Virus record (IMG/VR): IMGVR_UViG_3300043592_000003
Span: 1-31,744 of that record
Strand: one strand, 5' to 3'
DNA: 31,744 bases
DNA from: a virus
A program made the translations under genes and the position numbers. The notes below the pieces were generated by a model. That model worked only from the letters and a program-made list of their open reading frames with translations. It did no database searches and was not told the DNA's origin. Shown piece after piece: positions 1 through 7,961 of this stretch. Position 1 is the stretch's first letter. Every line of letters begins with the position of its first letter.

Positions 1-370
1 TCTCTTCATACTTGTTGCGGAAGTCGATGACCACTTTCTTCACCGGCTTGCCGTCGATCAGGATTGTGTCGTCACCGAGGCCGTCAGTATTCTTGAAGAC
101 CGCGATAGCTTCTTTCGTAAGGTCGTCACTCGGCGTTGCCAGCGGCGTACCTTTGTCCTCGTCGATAAAGATTTTCGCATTAAGAACTTCACCAGTGCCG
201 GGGTTCCACTCCAGTGCGTTTTGCGCCAAGGCTCGCCCCGCCAAGAAGCGACTCAGGTGCAGCCCCTTCTTCGGTGTGATCTCATAGCCTACACTATCCC
301 ACATGAACGTCTCGGTCTTGCCTGTCCGCGACTTCACGAGTACAACATCGTCTAATACAACATCAGACAT
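1..370 (-). CDS. Hypothetical protein downstream of the capsid gene (partial, cut by window edge)
   Basis: The first 123 residues are visible, beginning MSDVVLDDVVLVKSRTGK; the C-terminus lies beyond the left edge. The start ATG (368-370) is preceded by a GGGGGTG ribosome site. The protein is soluble-looking, mixed acidic and basic, with no motif I recognise. It is the gene directly after the major capsid protein in the leftward late operon, where head-completion or decoration proteins often sit, so a virion-related role is an inference from position only. A perfect 20-base palindrome separates it from the capsid gene. Confidence 0.7.
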   Translation of the reverse strand, partial: MSDVVLDDVVLVKSRTGKTETFMWDSVGYEITPKKGLHLSRFLAGRALAQNALEWNPGTGEVLNAKIFIDEDKGTPLATPSDDLTKEAIAVFKNTDGLGDDTILIDGKPVKKVVIDFRNKYEE

Positions 371-383
371 TCTACACCCCCTT

Positions 384-403
384 GGGGCGGTAATTACCGC
401 CCC
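384..403. repeat. Perfect 20-bp palindrome (hairpin) between capsid gene and next gene
   Basis: The 20 bases GGGGCGGTAATTACCGCCCC equal their own reverse complement. As RNA they form an 8-bp stem with an AATT loop, in the 49-base gap between the capsid stop codon and the next start. No run of T follows on either strand, so it is not a standard rho-independent terminator. An RNA-processing, transcript-stability or attenuation role for the highly expressed capsid message is plausible but inferred. Confidence 0.7.
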
Positions 404-419
404 GTCAGTTAGCAACAGA

Positions 420-1706
420 TTAGTAACCCGGCACGTACACCTTTGAGGTGGTGATGCCGCTCATACGGAAGTTCGTGTTCGGACGTGAGCAATGGTACTG
501 CTCGAATATCCGATAGAACGCGGACCACACGTCCGTATTACCGACTTGACGCAGAATCGCGCCGGAGTCATCTGCCCACTCGCCCTTGATTTGAACATAG
601 TGTTTGAAATACCGCTTGTCCAAACCAAACAGCATATCGTAGGGAGCATACTTGCTCTCTACCATGTCTACGCCGCCGAAGGTGATATAGGCTTTGCTCG
701 ACCGTTTCTTCGCTACAACAGTCCCGCCGTCCGGCTTGGTCAGCGCACCATCAGTATACCGACGATCCGCTTCGAGAAGCTGGAGGTAGGCCCGGCGAAC
801 CGCATGATGACAGGCCAGCACTGAGATGTCGGCGTCGCCGAGTTGATCGGCAATGTCGAAGTTCAGTTGGATCGCATCGAGAGACAATGCGCCTACGCCA
901 GTCTGCACACGAGAGTTCAGTTGCGGGTAGGTGGTACGTGACAGGCCAAACAGCGTTCCAAGGAACGTCCCATCGTCAACGAGGCCCAGAAGACCCACAG
1001 GCTCGTTCGCGTAGGCAGTATCCCCGAGTGCCGCAGACGATGCAGCATTTGCGTGGACAACGTAGTCGTTGTCGGTTCCGGTCGTTGACGCACCGAAGAC
1101 AGCGGTCAAACCAGTCGCAGCGACCGAAGCGACGGTTCCGAGATCAACCCGGAAAGCCGGGCCGGAGGGGTTGATTCCGGCGAGGTGCATCCCTTTACGA
1201 ATGTATCGGGTGCCGCCGACAGTACCGGCAATACCACCGGGCGCGTCGAACGTCTGGGTGGTGCTTGTGGCAGTACCGTTGATAAGTGCGATGATCCCGA
1301 GTCCACCGCTCCACAGCATACGTGCCTTTTCACGTTTCATGTTCCGAATAAGGCTGTCCATCGAGAAGGACATCGCATTTTTGAATGCGCCTTTGGAACT
1401 CTTTGCCGATTCCATCATCGGCTTCGTCATCTGGAAGGTTCCATAGACGTAGGTCATCTTGATAGCGAATTGCTGAGGGTCGAACGCACCGGGGGTAGGC
1501 AGAGCGCCACCTTCCGGTACACCACCGACGCCTTCGTTCAACGACATGATGGCAGATTCACGCGCTTGCCGTCCGTCGAACTCAAACTCAGTGATGTCCT
1601 CGAATTGCTCGGCAATCGGGTCGAACAGAGACATCTCTTCCGTCACTACAGGTTCGTAGATGTCTTTGAGGATGCCATCAAGGTTGGTAAGTGTCTCACC
1701 AGCCAT
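420..1706 (-). CDS. Major capsid protein
   Basis: This 428-residue protein is called the major capsid protein from its position directly after the portal and scaffold genes and from its composition: a soluble, Gly/Ala/Thr-rich protein with an acidic N-terminal stretch (FEDITEFEFDGRQARES) and a capsid-like region around residues 70-130. The family is probably HK97-fold, but I cannot prove the fold by eye. I chose the ATG at 1704-1706 (MAGETLTN) because GGAG sits about 8 bases upstream. An in-frame ATG 27 bases earlier has a poorer site. Being followed by a hairpin fits a strongly expressed structural gene. An alternative is another abundant head protein. Confidence 0.8.
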   Translation of the reverse strand: MAGETLTNLDGILKDIYEPVVTEEMSLFDPIAEQFEDITEFEFDGRQARESAIMSLNEGVGGVPEGGALPTPGAFDPQQFAIKMTYVYGTFQMTKPMMESAKSSKGAFKNAMSFSMDSLIRNMKREKARMLWSGGLGIIALINGTATSTTQTFDAPGGIAGTVGGTRYIRKGMHLAGINPSGPAFRVDLGTVASVAATGLTAVFGASTTGTDNDYVVHANAASSAALGDTAYANEPVGLLGLVDDGTFLGTLFGLSRTTYPQLNSRVQTGVGALSLDAIQLNFDIADQLGDADISVLACHHAVRRAYLQLLEADRRYTDGALTKPDGGTVVAKKRSSKAYITFGGVDMVESKYAPYDMLFGLDKRYFKHYVQIKGEWADDSGAILRQVGNTDVWSAFYRIFEQYHCSRPNTNFRMSGITTSKVYVPGY

Positions 1707-1776
1707 TGTGATTCTCCAGTCGTCAGTCATCATCCCCGATTAAGGTAGATGTATTGACGGGGTTACGATCCCACGG

Positions 1777-2604
1777 TTATTCCTCCCCGTCGTGCATTCT
1801 GGCCCATCCCAAGTCAAGGGCTTCTTTCATCCCTATCTTGGTTTTCTTGCCACCTTGCAGGTTGGTTCCGCCGGGAGTGTTGTGCAATGCCGGGGGAATG
1901 GGAGGTTGTTTCTTCACGAGCGTTGTGAGCATCCCGCCTGCCTTCAAGAGTCCGTCGAACATGGTTTTTGCCACTCCGAAATCCCCTCGAACGAAAGCAA
2001 GTTTCTCTTCGTCGCTCATTTTTGCCACGATGTACTCCTCGATGTCAGATTGATACTTGGGATCAATGTGTGCGGCAGAAAGAATTTTCGTAAACGACTT
2101 CGAGTGCTCTGCGAGCATTGCGCTTGCAGCAGTCTCCTCGGAGGTGCCCCGCAGTTCCCCATAACCTTTTTCCAGTTCCTCGATCTTGGCAAGTTTTCCA
2201 AGTTCGGGGAAGATCGCCATGAGTTCCCTGCGGACCCGTGCCGCTCTATCGGCCGCCGTTTTCTCTTCGTCGGATTGGCCGGCTTTGGCCCTCGACTCCT
2301 CGACAGCCTTTTCCCATTGGGCAAGTTTGTCGAGCCGCGACTTCAAATCCTCGGGTTTGCCGTAGGTCTGATACGCCTTCGCCATACGTTCAAAGTCTTT
2401 GGATTGGCCATATACCTCGTTGAATCGGGTGATCGGAACGTACTTGGTAGCATCTACCTTTTCTGCCGCTTCGTCACCTCCGCCTTCACCTTCTCCGCCT
2501 TCATCACCCGGAACATTGTCTTCACGATAGGTGATAAAGTCTTTCTGATCCAGTTCCTCTCCAACAGCGTCTTGTACTTCCAGTTTCATTTTGGCTTCCG
2601 ACAT
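1777..2604 (-). CDS. Scaffolding protein (putative)
   Basis: This 275-residue protein is highly charged and predicted largely helical. It has an acidic Gly/Glu-rich linker near residues 35-50, then long Lys/Glu/Ala-rich stretches compatible with coiled coil (around residues 70-150), and a basic C-terminal region (KKTKIGMKEALDLG). This profile and its place between portal and major capsid genes are typical of phage scaffolding proteins that guide procapsid assembly. The start at 2602-2604 (MSEAKMKLEV) follows a GGAGG 8 bases upstream; an ATG 21 bases further up has no good ribosome site. No protease motif is evident, so a prohead protease is less likely. Confidence 0.75.
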   Translation of the reverse strand: MSEAKMKLEVQDAVGEELDQKDFITYREDNVPGDEGGEGEGGGDEAAEKVDATKYVPITRFNEVYGQSKDFERMAKAYQTYGKPEDLKSRLDKLAQWEKAVEESRAKAGQSDEEKTAADRAARVRRELMAIFPELGKLAKIEELEKGYGELRGTSEETAASAMLAEHSKSFTKILSAAHIDPKYQSDIEEYIVAKMSDEEKLAFVRGDFGVAKTMFDGLLKAGGMLTTLVKKQPPIPPALHNTPGGTNLQGGKKTKIGMKEALDLGWARMHDGEE

Positions 2605-2746
2605 TTTGTCGGCCTCCGCGCTCATTTACGATTGAGTGTGATCGTTTACCGAGCAATCGAGTAACGTCTCGAAAGGTACGGCCACTCTACGCCCTTTATA
2701 CTGCTGCGGTTGGCGGCACCGATTTTTGCCGAGTGGCTTGCAAAAC

Positions 2747-4831
2747 TTATTGTACTCCGGGCAGCGTTGCCGGTTTCGGCGCTGCTAGACCTGCGGCCTT
2801 CGTCGCGCCCACACCTAGTGCTCTCTGGGGAGGAGCACCGGGGGCACCTCCGGGCGCAGGCGCTTCACCCGGCGCTGCTCCGCCGGGATTTGCTTCTGCG
2901 TCCATAATCATGTGGTGCTCTGTAAGGTGCTTCATAACCCGATCTTGAATTTCTGGCGCTTGTGCTTCGTCAGAGTTTGCAAATTTCCTGTGCTGATAGA
3001 CATGAACATCGCCGTTGTCGATGAACGGACGAACCTTGACTTCCTCGGCTCCATTCAGTAGCTTCTCGTTCTCCTGCACCGCACGAACCATGTCCTGTTC
3101 GATGTCGTCTCGAAGGTCTTCGATGTGTAGCTTGCGCAGAACCTTCTGCTTTACAACGGGATCACTCGCGTCTATCAGCCCTTGTCCAATAGCTCCCATA
3201 ATCTTCGCTGTTTCGACCTGAGTAGATCGCGGGATTGTCGATTCGGACTCGATCCGCACATTATACGCACCAGCCAAATCCGCACCGGCGAACTGTTGTT
3301 CTTCCCACTGCGAGAGGGCCGTCTTTTTTGTGCTTGTTCTCGAAATTTCGTAGCCACGGAAGAACTCAAGCTGATGGCCGATCCACACCCTCCAACCTTC
3401 GGCGATGTTTCGCAGCGCCGGGCCGAACCGTGTCAGACCTTGTTCCACTAACTGCTCAATAACAACACCCGGAGCGCCGGAATACGGCGTCTGGCCCTTC
3501 AATGCCTCGAACGTGGCCGCCAACTCCTCGAAGTCCTTGTCGATCTGTGCGATGAACAAGACGACAGACGAGGGAACCTGCTCACCGGGAATCCTGTCGG
3601 GCTTGTTTCCGGCGGTTTGTCCCGGCACCTGACCAAAGGTTACTATCGCGCCCGGAGCGCCGGAGAAATTTCGGACATACGTTCCTTCCGGCATCAACCA
3701 AATGGGCGACGCCATCCGAAGGATAATCAACTCGACCAACGATTCAATCTTGTTCCGCTGGACCTGCTTCGAGATCAGGTCGAACATCGGCGTTCTGCTG
3801 AATGCGGCCGCAGGAACATGATCAAACCCCATCACTGCAACCGGAATAAACGAATCACCCTTAACAGTTTGCGGCAAAATCTTTTTTTCTACGATCTTGC
3901 TTCCAGCAGTCACGATGTAAAGACCGCGGGGATATTTCTTTGACGGCTTTGCGAACAACCGCTTCACAGTGACCCGCTTCACTTTTGACATCGTGGCGAG
4001 GAATCCTGTAACCTCGGGGCCGTTCGTGATATAGCCAATGCTCTCTTGATAGTGGACACTCGCCGAAGAATCAAGTTCATCGGCGTCGATGTGCCACAAA
4101 TTTTTAACGTATTCCTTTGAGCGCCGGTTAACAATCAAAATCTTTGTTTGATCGTCAAAGTTTTCAATCGTCTGGTCGAGATACATCTCAAAAGCCGAAA
4201 CGACATCAGTGAATAACTTGTAGTTCTGCGGGACAGGCGTAGCCTCTGGGGGTTCGGCGGCTCCGCTCTCGCCGTTCATAAGTGTGTCAAACCCGCCGCC
4301 GGTATCCTCCCCGGCTTCCTCTGCTGCTTCGCCACCTTCGACGCCCGACAAAAGATAGACGTTGCCGGTATACGTCAACCACGTCGCCACGGACTCGCGT
4401 ATTCGGGCGATCTTGTTCTCTTCTAGGATCAGTGGAGTAACATCACCCGCGACCTTCGCCGCTGTTACGTCTGTCTCGTCGGAAGACGACGGCTCGAAGT
4501 TCCAGTTCGGTTCGATCCTCGACAAGACAGACTTCAAGCGTTCGCCGGTTGAGGCATACCTGTTCGTCACAGGAGTCGGCACCCAATCCGCCAGCCGCTT
4601 CTTCCGCCACTTCATCTCGCCCGTGTCCCAGATAATCCACTGATTGCCGAGCAGAAACAAAATGCTGCGATACCACTCACGCTCGAACGGCTTGCGCCCG
4701 TGCCCGTAATCCTGATAAGTCTCTTCAATAAGTTTCAGGGCGTCTTCGTCCGAAGGCAAATACTGTGCGTAGGGGTCTGTTGAAGCAGACTCAGCTAACT
4801 CGTCATCTACGATGTTCGGCACTAATGCCAT
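2747..4831 (-). CDS. Portal protein
   Basis: This 694-residue protein is the dodecameric portal through which DNA is packaged and to which the tail attaches. Portal-like features include an N-terminal helical region with LGNQWIIWD (about residues 62-70), WVPTPVTNRY soon after, and a long mixed central domain. The C-terminus is Pro/Gly/Ala-rich and probably disordered (about residues 650-694, with APGEAPAPGGAPGAP). Its size is near that of P22-like portals (about 725 residues), longer than lambda or HK97 types. It starts at the base next to the stop of the preceding 111-residue gene and lies between the terminase and scaffold genes, as expected. Confidence 0.85.
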   Translation of the reverse strand: MALVPNIVDDELAESASTDPYAQYLPSDEDALKLIEETYQDYGHGRKPFEREWYRSILFLLGNQWIIWDTGEMKWRKKRLADWVPTPVTNRYASTGERLKSVLSRIEPNWNFEPSSSDETDVTAAKVAGDVTPLILEENKIARIRESVATWLTYTGNVYLLSGVEGGEAAEEAGEDTGGGFDTLMNGESGAAEPPEATPVPQNYKLFTDVVSAFEMYLDQTIENFDDQTKILIVNRRSKEYVKNLWHIDADELDSSASVHYQESIGYITNGPEVTGFLATMSKVKRVTVKRLFAKPSKKYPRGLYIVTAGSKIVEKKILPQTVKGDSFIPVAVMGFDHVPAAAFSRTPMFDLISKQVQRNKIESLVELIILRMASPIWLMPEGTYVRNFSGAPGAIVTFGQVPGQTAGNKPDRIPGEQVPSSVVLFIAQIDKDFEELAATFEALKGQTPYSGAPGVVIEQLVEQGLTRFGPALRNIAEGWRVWIGHQLEFFRGYEISRTSTKKTALSQWEEQQFAGADLAGAYNVRIESESTIPRSTQVETAKIMGAIGQGLIDASDPVVKQKVLRKLHIEDLRDDIEQDMVRAVQENEKLLNGAEEVKVRPFIDNGDVHVYQHRKFANSDEAQAPEIQDRVMKHLTEHHMIMDAEANPGGAAPGEAPAPGGAPGAPPQRALGVGATKAAGLAAPKPATLPGVQ

Positions 4832-5167
4832 CTAATCCACCTTGTTCGTCAAGGGCGCGGCTGGATGCCGGGCCGTCATGTCCGTTTCTCCCGGTTCTTC
4901 CATAAATCCGAGCAGGTCGCGCATCATACCAGAGTCAAGAGGTTTGCTGTTTCCGGTGCCTTGTCCGATGGCTGGGGCATTTTTCACGACCAGCAGCGCA
5001 TCAACGGCCCGCTTAAACTCAGCCCGTTCGCTATTGGCTGTTTCCCTCGCCGCCGTGACCATCTCTTTTATATAAGAGATCATCGACTCTAGTCTGCCAA
5101 CCTCGGCTTTGTGCGCCGCTTCCAACATCTCACACGGCCTGCAACGTCCGATTACCATTTGCTTCAC
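4832..5167 (-). CDS. Hypothetical protein with N-terminal CxxC, upstream of portal
   Basis: This 111-residue protein begins MKQMVIGRCRPCEML. The Cys-x-x-Cys near residues 9-12 could bind metal, but no second pair is present. Residues 15-65 are charged and probably helical, and the C-terminal half is polar. Its stop codon abuts the portal start and its 5' end overlaps the next upstream gene by 38 bases, so it sits in a translationally coupled block between terminase and portal. An internal inverted repeat lies at 5061-5080. Function unknown. Confidence 0.7.
   Translation of the reverse strand: MKQMVIGRCRPCEMLEAAHKAEVGRLESMISYIKEMVTAARETANSERAEFKRAVDALLVVKNAPAIGQGTGNSKPLDSGMMRDLLGFMEEPGETDMTARHPAAPLTNKVD
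5061..5080. repeat. Inverted repeat inside the 111-residue gene
   Basis: ATCTCTT and AAGAGAT form a perfect 7-bp stem around the six-base loop TTATAT. It lies within coding sequence, so it may simply be a chance consequence of codons, but it would form a stable RNA hairpin in the late message. Confidence 0.4.
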
Positions 5168-5321
5168 TCTCCATTTCGTCTGCGTCGTCTGCCCACCCTT
5201 TTAAGAGGTAGTAGCACTTCTGGCATAAGTCCCAACTGATGTACGGACCTGTGACCGAGTACATCTGCGATCCTAGAATGGCGTCCTTACACTTATCGCA
5301 TCTAATAATCTCGATCTTCAT
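5130..5321 (-). CDS. Small zinc-finger-like protein
   Basis: This 63-residue protein has two Cys pairs, CDKC near residues 8-11 and CQKC near residues 33-36, in a spacing typical of treble-clef or zinc-ribbon knuckles, so zinc binding is likely. The C-terminal third is acidic. Its ATG overlaps the stop of the 57-residue gene as ATGA, and its 3' end overlaps the next gene by 38 bases. It is one of about ten small CxxC proteins in this phage. Molecular role unknown. Confidence 0.7.
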   Translation of the reverse strand: MKIEIIRCDKCKDAILGSQMYSVTGPYISWDLCQKCYYLLKGWADDADEMESEANGNRTLQAV

Positions 5322-5491
5322 GGTTCTACTTTCAGTTCTTTCAGTGTCCAGTCCTGACCATCGTAGACGTAGATAGTGTGTGCTTCGCCCACCTTCAGTA
5401 TCCGCTCGGGCCGGGGCGCTCCCATCCGATAGATGCCGAGTAATTTTTCGGGCGCGTCGTTACCTCGCTCAATCTTGATTTGCATTGTCAT
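5318..5491 (-). CDS. Hypothetical small protein downstream of the large terminase
   Basis: This open frame of 57 residues begins MTMQIKIERGND and ends KELKVEP. Its start overlaps the terminase stop as ATGA, and its stop overlaps the next start the same way, filling the gap exactly. A second ATG two codons downstream is an alternative start. The sequence looks like a small beta-rich domain (HTIYVYDGQDWTL). No family recognised; support comes from the tight gene packing. Confidence 0.65.
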   Translation of the reverse strand: MTMQIKIERGNDAPEKLLGIYRMGAPRPERILKVGEAHTIYVYDGQDWTLKELKVEP

Positions 5492-7098
5492 GCTTCAAAC
5501 TCCGTAACCCACGATGGTGTGTTATTCTTTCGCTCTTTCGCCCGCCGGACGGACATCCAGTAGTCACGAGACATCGGATCGAGATTTCGTAGCTCTGGAG
5601 GGATAACTTCCGGCGCTTCGGGATCAAAGATGATCCCAGTGCCGTACATCTTGAGCAAATCGAAAATATACGCGAGGGGGTCGATAAGATCGTCGTGCTT
5701 TGACTTGATCCCGTTCGTGATCTTCGTGATCTGGTCGAAAAATTCGTCTTTATAGTTTGATTCCTGCGCCAAATAAATCTTGCGACGACGGGCGAGCGGT
5801 TCGAGTTCGATAATTCGAGAATACTTCGAGCGATTTCCCGGTTTCAGGTCTTCGATCAGCGCATAACGCTTTCGTGCCCGTAACTCCTCGGTCAAGTAGT
5901 GCCGCATGTTGCCAAGACCGACCTTTTCGATCCCGATTACATAAGGATTGAACCGAAGATAGAAAGTCAGCGCCGTTTCGACGGCTTCCGTAGGATTCAG
6001 CCGCTCCATCACCATGTCGCGGATCAAAATATCCATCTGGGCATTGACCCCGACAGCCAGAATGCCGACGTAATCCGAATCTTTCTTCGTCGGGGCGTCA
6101 ACAGTCGGGTCGCCTGCTGGGTCCACGAGAATAAAGGTCTTCGATGTGGCGAAGTCCGCGTCCTTGATAATAGAAAACCATTCTTTTTTGAACCGCTGCG
6201 CCTGTTTGGAGGTCGGGTTCATCCGATACTGACAGGCGAATACGTCTGTCGTCAAAAATCCGCGCTTCCGTTTCAAAACCTCGACCGGAAGAGCGTTCGG
6301 GTAACGTGAGACTCGTTCCGTATCATCGGCGTATACGTCCCGAATGTACGTTGTCGGCTTCGGAAAGGCATTGTCTTCCTCGTGCGCCGTCAAGAGCCAC
6401 GTATGAGCGTCCGAATCACTCCAGAACACACCCGCGAAAATGATGTGCCCGGTCTTGTCAAGTAGTGGGGCCAAACCCCGCAGTTTATCTTTTACGTCGT
6501 CGATCTGGTCACGGGACTTCGTGTTCTCCAGGCTGTGAATGTCGTCGGGGAATATCCAGTCGTAGTGACGCGAGTTCACAACAACATCGAGTCCGGCTGT
6601 TTCGATTGTCGATTCGCGAATCGAGGTGTTTTTTCGTGTGGCGATGATGATTCTCTCTTCGTTCCACGAGTACCCGAGGGACGAGCCGTCGAGATTTCCG
6701 TAGGCGTTGATGAACTCTTGCCGCGAGGTGATAATGTTCTTCACGACCGCGAGACGCTTCTGGGCCTGCTCGTGGATTTCGCCGTAGAACAGTATCCGAA
6801 CGTCCGGGTTTTTCGTGGCGATCCACAGGGCGAATATCTGGAGGACCGTACTCTTGAGTGTATCTCGCGGGGTCATGACTAGATGCAGCCACTCCTCGGC
6901 GGCTTGCATGGGGTCGGCCTCTTTCTTGTCGTAGATCGTTTGCAGAAAGTCGGCCAACTCGTGTTGATCTTCGGTGATGTGCGGCCCGTAGGGATCGGGG
7001 TTGTACCCGAAGCCGCAAATCTGCGACAGGAAAAAGAAGAAGTCTGCGTCTCCCTTCGCACGCACCGCTTTTACGAGATCAAGGTCGGTCGTGAACAT
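5488..7098 (-). CDS. terL: Terminase large subunit (packaging ATPase and nuclease)
   Basis: This 536-residue DNA-packaging motor protein cleaves and translocates genomic DNA into the prohead. The ATPase domain has a deviant Walker A at residues 76-84 (TPRDTLKST) and a Walker B with DD at 179-186 (YDWIFPDD). The C-terminal RNase H-like nuclease has D326 (LVDPAGD), E391 (VIGIEKVG) and a distal acidic site in KHDDLIDPLAY, the standard catalytic pattern. Length is normal for the family. It starts two bases after the stop of a 52-residue gene and overlaps the next gene as ATGA. All key residues appear intact. Confidence 0.93.
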   Translation of the reverse strand: MFTTDLDLVKAVRAKGDADFFFFLSQICGFGYNPDPYGPHITEDQHELADFLQTIYDKKEADPMQAAEEWLHLVMTPRDTLKSTVLQIFALWIATKNPDVRILFYGEIHEQAQKRLAVVKNIITSRQEFINAYGNLDGSSLGYSWNEERIIIATRKNTSIRESTIETAGLDVVVNSRHYDWIFPDDIHSLENTKSRDQIDDVKDKLRGLAPLLDKTGHIIFAGVFWSDSDAHTWLLTAHEEDNAFPKPTTYIRDVYADDTERVSRYPNALPVEVLKRKRGFLTTDVFACQYRMNPTSKQAQRFKKEWFSIIKDADFATSKTFILVDPAGDPTVDAPTKKDSDYVGILAVGVNAQMDILIRDMVMERLNPTEAVETALTFYLRFNPYVIGIEKVGLGNMRHYLTEELRARKRYALIEDLKPGNRSKYSRIIELEPLARRRKIYLAQESNYKDEFFDQITKITNGIKSKHDDLIDPLAYIFDLLKMYGTGIIFDPEAPEVIPPELRNLDPMSRDYWMSVRRAKERKNNTPSWVTEFEA

Positions 7099-7100
7099 GC

Positions 7101-7259
7101 CTATCTCATAATGCGCCCGCCGCCAAGACGCGACAGTGCCGTCGGTGCGGCGGCAGTCGCCGGACGCGGAGGAACTCTACCAGACATTAAACCGGACGAT
7201 GCCCGTCCTTGTTTCAGTGCGCCGATCTGACCGGCTAGTGACGCAAATCCTCGTTTCAT
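7101..7259 (-). CDS. Hypothetical small basic protein upstream of the large terminase
   Basis: This 52-residue frame begins MKRGFASLAGQIGALKQG and ends LGGGRIMR. It fills the gap between the upstream 50-residue gene, which it overlaps as ATGA, and the terminase start two bases downstream. It is basic and rich in Ala, Pro, Gly and Arg, so it is probably mostly disordered. No family is recognised, and the call rests on exact packing between neighbours. Confidence 0.6.
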   Translation of the reverse strand: MKRGFASLAGQIGALKQGRASSGLMSGRVPPRPATAAAPTALSRLGGGRIMR

Positions 7260-7408
7260 TTGCCTTCCCCTTTACTAAACTGGTCGTCCTTCTTAAACTT
7301 CCCGAGGCCGTAGAGCCGCTTCATCAGGGCCAGCTTTTGAAACCCGGCCGGTTTGCTGCTAGTGTCCTTCAAAATACCGTCGCCTGTTTTTAGTGTATCG
7401 CCTATCAT
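7256..7408 (-). CDS. Hypothetical small lysine-rich protein
   Basis: I place the start at 7406-7408 (MIGDTLKTGD), just after the stop of the preceding gene and behind a GGTAGAG ribosome-like site, giving 50 residues. An in-frame ATG 66 bases upstream would give 72 residues but lies inside the preceding gene and lacks a ribosome site. The C-terminus is basic (RLYGLGKFKKDD). Its stop overlaps the next start as ATGA. Function unknown. Confidence 0.6.
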   Translation of the reverse strand: MIGDTLKTGDGILKDTSSKPAGFQKLALMKRLYGLGKFKKDDQFSKGEGK

Positions 7409-7412
7409 GTCT

Positions 7413-7634
7413 CTACCAGTAGTATCTCCACGGCTTTCGATCCAAAGGCCACACGAGATCGTCGTTGCCTTCATGGAACCGCGTCAGCGTTCGGGCCAGT
7501 TCAACCCTTCGCTTCTTGTGTTTGAATGTTCGCCGCCACCACTTCGGCTCATTGGAAAACCAATGAACGTCAACTCCCGTTCTGTCGGCGACCCGCTGCT
7601 TTCCACGATCTCCGTGATGAAATGTTCTCGCCAT
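7413..7634 (-). CDS. Hypothetical basic, tryptophan-rich small protein
   Basis: This 73-residue protein is rich in Arg, Lys, His and Trp (FSNEPKWWRRTFKHKKRR near residues 26-43; RKPWRYYW at the end). It starts two bases after the stop of the DUF3008-like gene, so translation is probably coupled. The basic aromatic surface suggests nucleic-acid binding, which is inference. Family not recognised with certainty. Confidence 0.65.
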   Translation of the reverse strand: MARTFHHGDRGKQRVADRTGVDVHWFSNEPKWWRRTFKHKKRRVELARTLTRFHEGNDDLVWPLDRKPWRYYW

Positions 7635-7636
7635 AG

Positions 7637-7840
7637 TTAGTGGATCATCTTAATTAAAATTCCAAAACCTTTATGCTTGCCGTCCGGCATGTGCTCCGGC
7701 AGGTCTTTTTCCTTCGTGCTGGCGAAGTCGTGCATCTGCTCGTGTGTCATCGACTCGCGGACTTTCTTTGCCGCCGGAAAATTAGCGCCGTGTTCTGCGG
7801 CTCCCATGAGCCGTCTCTGTGATTTGCTTTCTGCGGGCAT
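7637..7840 (-). CDS. DUF3008-like small protein
   Basis: This 67-residue protein begins MPAESKSQRRLMGAAEHG and continues KKVRESMTHEQMHDFAST. It closely resembles small phage and bacterial DUF3008 proteins, which begin MPAKSKAQQR and contain a helical segment with a DFA motif. Function of the family is unknown. The start at 7838-7840 has a textbook GGAGG eight bases upstream. The upstream extension of the same frame is better explained by the overlapping 59-residue gene in another frame. Confidence 0.75.
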   Translation of the reverse strand: MPAESKSQRRLMGAAEHGANFPAAKKVRESMTHEQMHDFASTKEKDLPEHMPDGKHKGFGILIKMIH

Positions 7841-7961
7841 TGTCGCCTCCATGCAATGCGGTGTGGACCCCGAACTCGTCCATGTCCATCCAGAGTTCTT
7901 CGTCTTCGCTTTCGCCTTCGGCTGGCGGCGCGATGTCGATACCAACGTCTGCCCTCGTCAT
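7782..7961 (-). CDS. Hypothetical small acidic protein overlapping the DUF3008-like gene
   Basis: This 59-residue frame begins MTRADVGIDIAPPAEGESED and ends SRRTRR. The start overlaps the upstream gene's stop as ATGA and follows AGGAAAAG. The N-terminal half is strongly acidic, the C-terminal part basic. Its last 59 bases overlap the DUF3008-like gene out of frame. The ribosome site and coupling support it; function unknown. Confidence 0.55.
   Translation of the reverse strand: MTRADVGIDIAPPAEGESEDEELWMDMDEFGVHTALHGGDNARRKQITETAHGSRRTRR

Noticed and set aside
2605-2746. A leftward promoter in the gap between portal and scaffold genes
   Set aside because: TATAAA-like and TTGCAA words occur, but with wrong spacing, and the operon is otherwise continuous.
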